Of a stretch of 60,838 nt of DNA, positions 25,717 to 33,118 are shown piece by piece; position 1 is the first letter of the stretch; every line of letters starts with the position of its first letter. Both the position numbers and the translations under genes were made by a program. The notes beneath the pieces are model-generated. The model was not told the origin of the DNA. It was given only the letters and a program-made list of their open reading frames with translations, and ran no database searches. This DNA comes from CAZSVE01 sp964610175 (GTDB taxonomy: Bacteria > Pseudomonadota > Gammaproteobacteria > HK1), in NCBI GenBank assembly GCA_964610175.1, contig CAZSVE010000007.1:1-60838 (forward strand), in the 5' to 3' direction.

Positions 25717-26213
25717 TGGCACAGCCATTGGCCGCAACCAAGGTAGGTCGCCTCCAAAGCTTTCGGATTGTCGACGAAGACTAGGACAGCCCCATGAACA
25801 AAATAACGGACATCATGTCCTTTCGGGGGAATTGTTGCCGTCGTCGAGGACCGAGGTAGGATTCAGCCCATCATGGACGATCATCGCCAAAGGCCACTTT
25901 ACTCTCAAGCAGATTTCCAAGGATGACCGGGGACGATTTACTCGCTCTATCAAGCGGAAAGCAAGGAATCGTCGGGCCAAAAAATCCACATTCGAAACCC
26001 CACCTTCGAGATCGAAAAGGCCGTTCGACTCCACGGCTGGAATCGAACGGCCTGAGCGCTGAAATTTATGGTCCTGGCTCCGTATCGATGGTTTACCCCG
26101 GATACGAAGTTCCAGAGATTAGTAAGCACATCCACCTGTATCCAAATCCTAATCTCCAGACGACTCATCCGGATTCAGAACCCGGTTACCTGAAAGCCAT
26201 GTGCATTATCCTT

Positions 26214-26325
26214 GATTTGTTTATTTCCCTCTCGGCTTGACAAATGAGTCAAGTTTTACAAAGCATCGATTTTTCTTTACCGACGCTAATCATGCTTCGT
26301 CGGTTCGAGCACAAGCTTCCGTTAG
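26214..26325 (-). repeat. R1 repeat at the end of the K/D-rich gene
   Basis: Full copy. Its first end (read on the minus strand TAACGGAAGCTTGTGCTCG) supplies the TAA stop of the small secreted protein at 26322-26612. Confidence 0.85.
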
Positions 26326-26612
26326 TGTTTACTCTCTTTACCTTTATCCTTACCTTTTTTATCCTCGCCTTTGTCTTTGTCCTTCCCCTTATCCTTGTCT
26401 TTGTCCTTCATCTTATCTTTTTCCTTGCCCTCTTCAGTCCCTTTTCCGGATATCCGTCTCAATTCATTCCCTGAAACCTGCATCGTCTCGGTGCCTTGAA
26501 ATGCAGAAAAACCGGCATCTTCGGTAAGGGGGGCCCTTTCAGCGGCAAAAGTGGCAATGGGTGCACCGATTATCACGGCAAGCGCGGTGGCTTTAACGGG
26601 ACTGTACTTCAT
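26322..26612 (-). CDS. small secreted protein with Lys/Asp-rich tail
   Basis: 96 residues, no family recognised. Residues 1-23 (MKYSPVKATALAVIIGAPIA, then TFAA) are a signal peptide. Residues 24-55 are ordinary. Residues 56 to the end are a run of KD/KG dipeptides (KDKMKDKDKDKGKDKDKG), low-complexity and highly charged. GGAG nine bases before the ATG at 26612 supports this start over the upstream ATGs. Its stop codon lies in the R1 repeat. A periplasmic metal- or surface-binding role is possible but unproven, and slippage in the KD part may vary its length. Confidence 0.6.
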   Translation of the reverse strand: MKYSPVKATALAVIIGAPIATFAAERAPLTEDAGFSAFQGTETMQVSGNELRRISGKGTEEGKEKDKMKDKDKDKGKDKDKGEDKKGKDKGKESKH

Positions 26613-26894
26613 AGGGTTTATCTCCAAATTTAACTTCTGATACATCGGAAACGTGCCACATAGGATTGATGACAAATTCCCGTTTAGTTGCGAGGGATCC
26701 TTGCATGGGCACAGCGTCGAAATGCCGGGAAATTACTCTCCTGAAATACCCACCCTCCTTTGGCTCTCGATAACCAAACAATAACAGTAGAATACTGTTT
26801 CGATGGCATCATGTACAATTCAATCCTCTTTTACACCTCGGTATTTTACATTATCCTTAGCGCGGCCATTGGCTGCAACCTAACGCTCATGAAA

Positions 26895-27058
26895 GTGGCT
26901 CGCATCCGAAGCTTTCGGATTGTCAACGAAGACCGAAAGTGTCTTCGTCTCCCATGATATTCCAGTGAGGAGTAAACCACCGGTCAGCGGCGGGGGCGAG
27001 ATGGGTATTTTCACCGATCTACATCGAGAATCCATCCTTGGGGTTGTTCAAGAATTCG
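26895..27058 (+). repeat. R4 repeat, copy 2
   Basis: Matches 19037-19205 (other strand). It has CGAAGCTTTCGGATTGTCAA, then GGGTATTTTCACCGATC and GAATCCATCCTTGGGGTTG. A short third piece lies near 25750-25785. Confidence 0.7.
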
Positions 27059-27059
27059 A

Positions 27060-27312
27060 CCGTTTGGTTTTCAAAGGACACTTCAATCCCGCTGCCTCGG
27101 TCGATACCAGCAGCTTCTTCTCTCCATTCCAGTTCTCCAGCTCCGGTTTGTCTTCCATCGCTTTCTCCAATATCTTCATGCCTGTTCTTCCGGCTATATA
27201 ACGTATTTTCCGATATACCTGTGGCCCGATGGATCTCGGCAACCCTTTTGCCACTCGGTGACATCATCTCCCCGATAATCTTCTCTTTGTACTCTTGACT
27301 ATAATGGGCCAT
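27060..27312 (-). pseudogene. transposase N-terminal remnant (IS3/IS911-type helix-turn-helix)
   Basis: The frame starting at 27312 gives MAHYSQEYKEKIIGEMMSPS, then AEIHRATGISENTLYSRKN, a transposase helix-turn-helix. A frameshift near 27190 moves into the frame that carries GMKILEKAMEDKPELENWNG, the usual W-x-x-E-x-K continuation. The catalytic part is missing. Confidence 0.7.
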
Positions 27313-27392
27313 TCTCTTTTTACTTGCCGTCCCCCTTTTACCGAATTTGCTTATTCACTTTACCGGGCGACTATCCTGACACAGGGGGCCGA

Positions 27393-28406
27393 ATGAACCC
27401 TTATTTTGACGACAGTTCCCAAAAGGTAATCGCATCGATGAGAGACACACCGAATGCCGCCGACTACCGTTGGCCGGCCCCCGCGAAGCTCAATCTATTT
27501 CTACATGTCATCGGTCGACGCCCGGATGGTTACCATAATCTGGAAACGGTGTTTCAGTTCGTGGATTTTGGTGATGACTTGACGCTTCGGGTTCGTCGTG
27601 ATGGAGAGATTCGACGGATCAGCGACCTACCCGGTGTTGCCCCGGAAGGGGATCTGGTGGTACGTGCGGCGAAGGTATTGAAATCCCAGGCCGCTACTCC
27701 GCTGGGCGTGGATATTTCTGTCACCAAACGGATCCCCCTGGGAGGGGGATTGGGGGGCGGGAGTTCGGACGCGGCAACTACCCTGGTAGGGCTGAATCAT
27801 GTTTGGGGATTGGGTCTCGGTGTACAGACCCTGGCAGAGATTGGCCTTGGCCTGGGGGCCGACGTGCCGGTCTTCGTGCGAGGGCAGGCGAGTTTCGCTT
27901 CGGGCGTCGGCGAGGATCTGACGCCGATGGCATTCGAGGAACCCTGGTATGTGGTGATTTATCCGGGTTGTTCCGTGGCAACCAGGGAGATATTCGACGC
28001 GCCCGATTTGACACGCGCCACACCACCGATAAAAATGCGCGCTCTGCCGGGGGGAGACGTCGACGAGGATTCCCCGCTATCGTTGTCTTCGTTGCTCGCG
28101 GGGACCAAGAACGATTGCGAGGCGGCGGTGTGTCGGCGATACCCCAAGGTGAGCGCGGCCCTGGAATGGCTTGCCCGATTCGATACCCGGTCGACCGACC
28201 CGCGAATGACGGGTACCGGTTCTTGTGTGTTCGCTCCTTTCCGCGAGCTGTCCGAGGCGAAACGCGTGCTTTCGCGGCTGCGGAATATCGGAGAGACAGG
28301 AGGTCGGCGAGAGAGAGCCGCACGGACCGAAGGCTGGCTTGGGTTCGTCGCCCGGGGACGGAATCGCTCTCCGCTATTCGGGGGATACCCCGGTGATGTG
28401 ATATGA
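27393..28406 (+). CDS. ispE: 4-diphosphocytidyl-2-C-methyl-D-erythritol kinase
   Basis: A GHMP kinase of the non-mevalonate isoprenoid pathway that phosphorylates CDP-ME. It shows WPAPAKLNLFLHVIGRRPDG near residue 28, then the ATP loop PLGGGLGGGSSDAATTL, and the C-terminal GTGSCVFAPF. The start at 27393 has AGGGGG five bases upstream; a start at 27438 (MRDTPNAADY) is the alternative and is closer to the family length. The C-terminus is about 40 residues longer than in E. coli and Arg/Gly-rich. As in many gammaproteobacteria it is followed by tRNA-Gln; prs, which usually comes next, is elsewhere. Confidence 0.92.
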   Translation: MNPYFDDSSQKVIASMRDTPNAADYRWPAPAKLNLFLHVIGRRPDGYHNLETVFQFVDFGDDLTLRVRRDGEIRRISDLPGVAPEGDLVVRAAKVLKSQAATPLGVDISVTKRIPLGGGLGGGSSDAATTLVGLNHVWGLGLGVQTLAEIGLGLGADVPVFVRGQASFASGVGEDLTPMAFEEPWYVVIYPGCSVATREIFDAPDLTRATPPIKMRALPGGDVDEDSPLSLSSLLAGTKNDCEAAVCRRYPKVSAALEWLARFDTRSTDPRMTGTGSCVFAPFRELSEAKRVLSRLRNIGETGGRRERAARTEGWLGFVARGRNRSPLFGGYPGDVI

Positions 28407-28566
28407 TCGAGGCAAGAGAAACAACACCATCATTCCCTGGCGAAGCATTCGCTAGAATGTTTTTCGATAATTTTTACAAGTTGCATGCCAATCCATCGGA
28501 ACCTCCAAGAACATGTTCTCCAACGTTATGTAGCTGGATATTCGATATTTTTGGATATGTGAAAAT

Positions 28567-28641
28567 TGGGGTGTCGCCAAGCGGTAAGGCACGGGGTTTT
28601 GATCCCCGCATACCCAGGTTCGAATCCTGGCACCCCAGCCA
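28567..28641 (+). tRNA. tRNA-Gln (TTG)
   Basis: Full cloverleaf: acceptor TGGGGTG/CACCCCA, anticodon stem CGGGG/CCCCG with loop TTTTGAT (anticodon TTG), T arm CCCAGG-TTCGAAT-CCTGG, encoded GCCA end. It sits 160 bases behind ispE, the usual neighbour. Confidence 0.95.
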
Positions 28642-28732
28642 TATTTCGATCGGAAGTCTGGTTTACCAGAAGTCTGGTTTACCCGAAATCCATTTCACCC
28701 TTACCCAAGATCCATTTCACTTTTCAATCCCG

Positions 28733-29287
28733 ATGACACAAGACCCCTCTCCCTCCATGACGTCGACACGTCCCTATCTGATACGTGCCATTCATGAGTG
28801 GATCATCGACAATGGCTGGACGCCGTATCTTCTTGCCGATGCAGACGAAGGTGGCGCACTGCTCCCTGGGGGATACGCCCAGGATGGCAAGATTGTATTG
28901 AATGTCTCTTACAACGCGACAAAGCATTTGGCCCTGGGAAATGAGAAAGTAACGTTTACCGGGCGTTTCAATGGCGTGTCGATGCCGGTATCCATACCTA
29001 CCGATGCAGTCTTGGCGGTGTATGCAAAGGAGACGGGAGCGGGTATGGCGTTCCATGAAGAACCGCAAGGGGATGATCGGGGAGGGCTATTGCAGGGAGA
29101 GGAAAGGCCCAGGGGAAAGGAAGGAAGGGAAAGCGGAGAGGTCGAGGAAGTGGCGAAATCACTGGAAAACGAGGGATCGACGGAAGAGAGACCGGAAAGA
29201 GACAAGCCTGGAAAAGAGGAAATCTTGTCTTCGAAGCCGCCGACGCCGGGTAAACCCTCGCGCCCGACGTTACGAATCGTGAAGTAG
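28733..29287 (+). CDS. sspB: ClpXP protease specificity-enhancing factor SspB
   Basis: 184 residues. SspB delivers ssrA-tagged proteins to ClpXP. Residues 10-110 are the peptide-binding fold (RPYLIRAIHEWIIDNGWTPY, then GKIVLNVSYNATKHLALGN and VLAVYAKETGAGMAF). A long acidic, unstructured linker follows. The last residues (RPTLRIVK) are the conserved tail that docks on ClpX. The ATG at 28733 is used here; 28757 (MTSTRPY) is equally possible. The open frame running back to 28403 crosses tRNA-Gln and is not the true start. sspA, its usual partner, is absent. Confidence 0.9.
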   Translation: MTQDPSPSMTSTRPYLIRAIHEWIIDNGWTPYLLADADEGGALLPGGYAQDGKIVLNVSYNATKHLALGNEKVTFTGRFNGVSMPVSIPTDAVLAVYAKETGAGMAFHEEPQGDDRGGLLQGEERPRGKEGRESGEVEEVAKSLENEGSTEERPERDKPGKEEILSSKPPTPGKPSRPTLRIVK

Positions 29288-29320
29288 TCCGAACTACTAC
29301 GAATGCTCCGATTCCTCGGG

Positions 29321-29390
29321 GTATCGGAAAAGCAAGCACCCCGATGCGTGCGCCAAGGCCATCCCGCTTCGACCTCGACGCGAAGTGCTG
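29321..29390 (+). repeat. short R2 repeat abutting R1
   Basis: GTATCGGAAAAGCAAGCACC to GACGCGAAGTGCTGATTCG. An R1 repeat starts immediately after it. Confidence 0.7.
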
Positions 29391-29512
29391 ATTCGTTTAT
29401 TCCCCGCTCATTTGTTTACTCCCCACTCGGCTTCACAATTTCCAGTCTTACAAGGCGGTAAGACCGCCTTACCAAGGCTCGATCATGTCGGTTCGAGGTG
29501 AAGCTTCGCTAG
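29391..29512 (-). repeat. R1 repeat at the galE end, long covariant stem
   Basis: The stem here is AAGGCGGT-AAG-ACCGCCTT, eight perfect pairs, the longest in the family. The last nine codons and the TGA stop of galE lie inside this repeat. The outer part is partly duplicated. Confidence 0.88.
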
Positions 29513-30484
29513 AGTCGATCTCTCCCAGGCAAGGGAAGTCGACACGATGAAATCAAGATCATCGTAACGGGGGCGAAAGTTCAAGACATCCCGTATCCGT
29601 TTGGCCTCGGCCACCAGGAACGGCGGATCACCGGGACGGGCTTTTGCCTCGGAGATGGCAAGTGGTTTGCCATTTACCCGCGATACGGTGTCGAGTACCT
29701 CCCGTACACTGTAACCATGCCCGTATCCACAATCGAGGGTTATGGAATCGCCGGATTTCCATAGATATTCCAATGCGTCGAGATGGGCCCTGGCGAGGTC
29801 TTCCACATGGAGATAATCGCGGACCCCGGTGCCGTCCGGGGTAGGGAAGTCGGTACCGAAGATGGTGACTCCATCACGCTTGCCGACGGCCGCCTCGCAG
29901 GCAACTTTGATCAATAAGGTTGCATCGGGCGTGGACTGGCCGATGCGACCTTGGGGATCCGATCCGGCGACGTTGAAATAGCGGAGCGTGACATGACGCA
30001 GATTGCCGGCCTTGGAAAGGTCTTGCAGCATCCATTCCGTCATGAGTTTGGAGCGACCATAGGGATTGATCGGACGGGTGGGTGCGGTTTCTGCCACTGT
30101 TCCGTCGGGAATTCCGTAAACGGCGGCACTGGAGGAGAAAATGAAATGTCGAACACCGGCATCCAGGCAGCTTTCCAACAAAACCCGGCTGTTACAGGTA
30201 TTATTCCCATAGTACTCGAGGGGATTGGCCACCGATTCCGGGACTACGGTGCGGGCCGCGAAATGCAGGACCGAATCGATGTCGTATTCGCTGAAGATGC
30301 GATGCAACAAATCACCATCGCCGGTATTGCCGACGACAAGATCCCCAAACAGCACCGCATCCCGAAAACCCCTGGATAGATCATCGAGTACGATAACGCG
30401 CAGACCCGCCTCTCCCAATTGCCGCACCACATGACTACCGATATAACCGGCACCACCCGTGACAAGTATGGTTTTTATATTCAT
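29483..30484 (-). CDS. galE: UDP-glucose 4-epimerase
   Basis: 333 residues with an extended SDR fold. The NAD loop is TGGAGYIGSHVVRQL (GxxGxxG). The catalytic triad is Ser in FSSSAAVYG and the YGRSKLMTEW motif (YxxxK). The C-terminal substrate part is DYLHVEDLARAHLDALEYL. It interconverts UDP-glucose and UDP-galactose for surface polysaccharide. The C-terminal residues LAKLHLEPT are encoded by the first 27 bases of an R1 repeat, so the original end was probably replaced. It starts four bases behind the FkbM-type gene, pointing to one operon for glycan work. Confidence 0.93.
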   Translation of the reverse strand: MNIKTILVTGGAGYIGSHVVRQLGEAGLRVIVLDDLSRGFRDAVLFGDLVVGNTGDGDLLHRIFSEYDIDSVLHFAARTVVPESVANPLEYYGNNTCNSRVLLESCLDAGVRHFIFSSSAAVYGIPDGTVAETAPTRPINPYGRSKLMTEWMLQDLSKAGNLRHVTLRYFNVAGSDPQGRIGQSTPDATLLIKVACEAAVGKRDGVTIFGTDFPTPDGTGVRDYLHVEDLARAHLDALEYLWKSGDSITLDCGYGHGYSVREVLDTVSRVNGKPLAISEAKARPGDPPFLVAEAKRIRDVLNFRPRYDDLDFIVSTSLAWERSTLAKLHLEPT

Positions 30485-30488
30485 GAAA

Positions 30489-31331
30489 TCATGAATGGTA
30501 AAGCAAGGTCTCCAGTGATCTTCTTTTCACCCTGTTAGGCACGAATAATAGATTTCCACGCATTTTTCGTTCGAATGGATATATTCTTGGTTTTCTAGGT
30601 AGGAAAATTCTGGCAAGTTTACGGCGTATTTTTGGAAAAGATTTGGATTTCCAATAATTGATATTGAAATTCGTGCTCAATACATATACGTGATATTCCG
30701 AAAACAGCTTTTGCATAAAATCGGAGTTGTTCAATCTCTCTATGGATTCTGGATCTTCCCATTCCATGATGATATATGGCTTTTGTTTTCTGATCGCCTT
30801 GGATAATCCTTCCAATACAAATAATTCATGACCTTCCACGTCTATTTTTATTAAATCTACCTTGCTGATATTCAATTCAGCGAGTAATTCGTCACCAATC
30901 CTTTTTACAGTGTTGACAGGTTTAACGTTATCTCCCCTCTCTTCGAGACTCGATCCTCCAAGGTTATTGTTTTTTGTCACGAATATTACTGCACTTCCGT
31001 TGCTATCGGACAACGCGTAGTTGTACGCCTGTATGTTATGAATGTTGTTTTGGGCTATATTTTTTACCAATAATCCGTAGATTTCCGGTACTGGTTCGAA
31101 TGCCAACACTAAATGTGCCTTCGCAGAGAGAGCTAATGAATGATTTCCAATATTTGCGCCAACATCGAGGACAATGGGCGATGGGATACTACCGAGTAAC
31201 TTCCTTGTAATTTCCAGTACTTCCTTTTCGTAGATACCACGTTTTATTATAATTTCTCCGATAAAATCATTCTCGAAAATAGTGATTTTATTTCCATATA
31301 GGGTCTCTACTGTTTGCACATTTTGGCTCAC
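30489..31331 (-). CDS. FkbM family methyltransferase
   Basis: 280 residues. A class I SAM-binding core is present: VLDVGANIGNHSLALSAKAH near residue 55, EPVPEIYGLLVKNI, and the FkbM-domain hallmark DLIKIDVEGHELFVLEGLSK near residue 160. Such enzymes O-methylate sugars or lipids. The C-terminal 60 residues are basic and aromatic. The gene is clearly more A+T-rich than its neighbours, which suggests transfer. It is followed four bases later by galE, so it probably acts on a surface polysaccharide. The substrate is unknown. Confidence 0.85.
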   Translation of the reverse strand: MSQNVQTVETLYGNKITIFENDFIGEIIIKRGIYEKEVLEITRKLLGSIPSPIVLDVGANIGNHSLALSAKAHLVLAFEPVPEIYGLLVKNIAQNNIHNIQAYNYALSDSNGSAVIFVTKNNNLGGSSLEERGDNVKPVNTVKRIGDELLAELNISKVDLIKIDVEGHELFVLEGLSKAIRKQKPYIIMEWEDPESIERLNNSDFMQKLFSEYHVYVLSTNFNINYWKSKSFPKIRRKLARIFLPRKPRIYPFERKMRGNLLFVPNRVKRRSLETLLYHS

Positions 31332-31344
31332 CCTATTCTCCTTG

Positions 31345-31455
31345 ATTTGTTTATTTCCCGCTCATCTTTGCAAATGAGTCGAGTTTTGCAGAACAGCAAT
31401 TCCGCTTTACCGATGCCGGGCCATGCTTCGTCGGTTCGAGCACAAGCTTCGCTAG
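31345..31455 (-). repeat. R1 repeat at the ispB stop
   Basis: Full copy. Its CTAG end lies at 31452-31455 and gives the TAG stop of ispB (complement 31452-31454). The far end approaches the FkbM start. Confidence 0.9.
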
Positions 31456-32513
31456 TAGGTACGGCTGATGGAGAATTCGACCAATTTTTCCAGGGCATCC
31501 CGATATCGGGAAGGAGGGATGGTTTCCAGTGTCTGTAATGCAAGGTTCGCTTCCGTCCTTGCCACGGCGGCGGTGTATGCAATCGCCCCCGTGGATTCGA
31601 CGGCCCGAATAATGTTTTCGATCTCTCCCCGTTGGCCCTCGCGCACGGCAGCGCGGATAGTGGAAGCCTGGGATTCCTCTCCGACACGCATGGCATGGAT
31701 TAGGGGCAGGGTTGGTTTTCCTTCCGCGAGGTCATCGCCGACGTTCTTTCCGATCTCGTGGATGTCACCGCGGTAATCCAACACATCATCCACCAGTTGG
31801 TATGCCGTCCCCATATGGAGTCCGAAGCGGGCCATTGCCTGTTGTTCTTTCCGGGAACGTCCATGGAGCACGGCGCCCATCTGTGCCGCGGCCTCGAAAA
31901 GTTTCGCCGTCTTGGCGCGAATTACTTCCAGGTAGCGCTCTTCCGTGGTTTCGGGATCGTTGCAGTTGAGCAATTGCATGACTTCACCCTCGGCGATCAC
32001 GTTGGTGGTGTCGGCAAATATTTGCATGATGCGCATATTGCCTATCTCGACCATCATCTGAAACGATCGTGAGTAGAGGAAATCTCCTACCAGGACGCTT
32101 GCCTCGTTTCCCCAGAGGGTATTGGCGGTCTCTTGTCCGCGGCGCAAGCCCGAACCATCCACTACATCGTCGTGGAGAAGGGTCGCGGTATGGATGAATT
32201 CGATGATGGCGGCAAGGGCGATGCGGTTCGGCTCTCCCTGGCCAAAGGCATGGGCACCGAGTAATACCAAAAGTGGCCGAAGGCGTTTACCGCCACTGTG
32301 AACGATGTAACGGGCGACCTGATTTACCAATGCCACATCGGAATGGAGCTGTTCTTCGATGAGCGCGTTGGTGGCACGCATATCATCGTGAACCAATTCG
32401 GTGATGGCGCCGAAGTCGATTTTCCGGGCACGGGCGTGGTGGGTGATTCGCGGATCGGGCAAGGTGAAAATCCCTATAACGAAAGTATGGTCAATTATAC
32501 ACGACATCAACAT
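31452..32513 (-). CDS. ispB: octaprenyl/all-trans polyprenyl diphosphate synthase
   Basis: An isoprenyl diphosphate synthase that makes the ubiquinone side chain. The core from GKRLRPLLVLLGAHAFGQG on is full length. It has both aspartate-rich motifs (LLHDDVVD near the first third, YQLVDDVLDY later) and the family stretch ASVLVGDFLYSRSFQMM. The true start is unsure: the ATG at 32513 or 32507 gives about 30 extra N-terminal residues compared with E. coli, and the conserved part begins near KIDFGAITELVHDD, so a non-ATG start is possible. Its TAG stop is the first triplet of an R1 repeat. Confidence 0.9.
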   Translation of the reverse strand: MLMSCIIDHTFVIGIFTLPDPRITHHARARKIDFGAITELVHDDMRATNALIEEQLHSDVALVNQVARYIVHSGGKRLRPLLVLLGAHAFGQGEPNRIALAAIIEFIHTATLLHDDVVDGSGLRRGQETANTLWGNEASVLVGDFLYSRSFQMMVEIGNMRIMQIFADTTNVIAEGEVMQLLNCNDPETTEERYLEVIRAKTAKLFEAAAQMGAVLHGRSRKEQQAMARFGLHMGTAYQLVDDVLDYRGDIHEIGKNVGDDLAEGKPTLPLIHAMRVGEESQASTIRAAVREGQRGEIENIIRAVESTGAIAYTAAVARTEANLALQTLETIPPSRYRDALEKLVEFSISRTY

Positions 32514-32611
32514 CGAAGGGTCGCCCCGATGGTTGGCGATTGCCTCGGCGTGAAGCAAAGGGGCGATTCCGCGTCCCGTGCTCCATCTTCCCCTGTCGTA
32601 TATTTTCGATG

Positions 32612-33118
32612 CTAATCTCCCTGGCGCAATTCGGCATCCTTTTTCTCGATGGTCTCGGCATTGGCACGGCGCTCTTCCCATAACCGCCCTGCCAGGGCCG
32701 GGTCGGATACCGCCAGGATCTGGGTGGCGAGATAGGCGGCGTTCTTGGCGCCGGTCTTGCCGATGGCAACGGTGGCAACGGGGATGCCTCCCGGCATCTG
32801 CACAGTGGAGAGTAACGCATCCATCCCCTGCAGGGGACCGGTGTCGATGGGGATTCCAATGACAGGTTTACAGGTGAGGCCCGCCACGGCCCCCGCCAAG
32901 TGCGCGGCAAGACCGGCGGCGGCGATAAATACCGCGCAGCCCCGTGCGTCGGCCTCCCGAACATAGTCGTGGGTCGCCTGCGGCGTGCGATGCGCCGAGG
33001 TGATCTTCAGTTCGAAGGGAACCCCGAGCTTGGTCAAAACATCTTTAGCGGCTTGTAATGTGGGTAAATCGGAGTCCGATCCCATAAGGATGGCGACGAA
33101 GGGTTTCTTGTTGTTCAT
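32612..33118 (-). CDS. purE: N5-carboxyaminoimidazole ribonucleotide mutase
   Basis: 168 residues, class I PurE of purine synthesis (N5-CAIR to CAIR). The opening VAILMGSDSDLPTLQAAKDV carries the phosphate-binding MGSDSD. SAHRTPQATHDYV has the catalytic His. GLAAHLAGAVAGLTCKPVIG and MPGGIPVATVAIGK complete the site. The length is normal. The ATG overlaps the topA stop (33115-33118), so it is translationally coupled to topA. purK, its usual partner, does not follow; ispB lies next on the same strand. Confidence 0.95.
   Translation of the reverse strand: MNNKKPFVAILMGSDSDLPTLQAAKDVLTKLGVPFELKITSAHRTPQATHDYVREADARGCAVFIAAAGLAAHLAGAVAGLTCKPVIGIPIDTGPLQGMDALLSTVQMPGGIPVATVAIGKTGAKNAAYLATQILAVSDPALAGRLWEERRANAETIEKKDAELRQGD

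Larger units (their letters stand above)
25330..26321. other. 992-base relic zone
   Basis: No supported gene. It holds a 14-base tandem repeat (25446-25498), a solo intron domain V/VI (25497-25563), R1 (25607-25716), a short R4 piece (about 25730-25785) and another R1 at the right edge (26214-26325). Confidence 0.6.
26613..27392. other. relic zone with R4 and a decayed transposase
   Basis: Between the divergent K/D-rich gene and ispE lie R4 (26895-27058) and a broken transposase (27060-27312). Nothing else is supported. Confidence 0.6.

Noticed and set aside
28403..28732. Long N-terminus of the sspB frame running over tRNA-Gln
   Set aside because: A protein-coding start inside ispE and across a tRNA is not credible; SspB homology begins after 28733.
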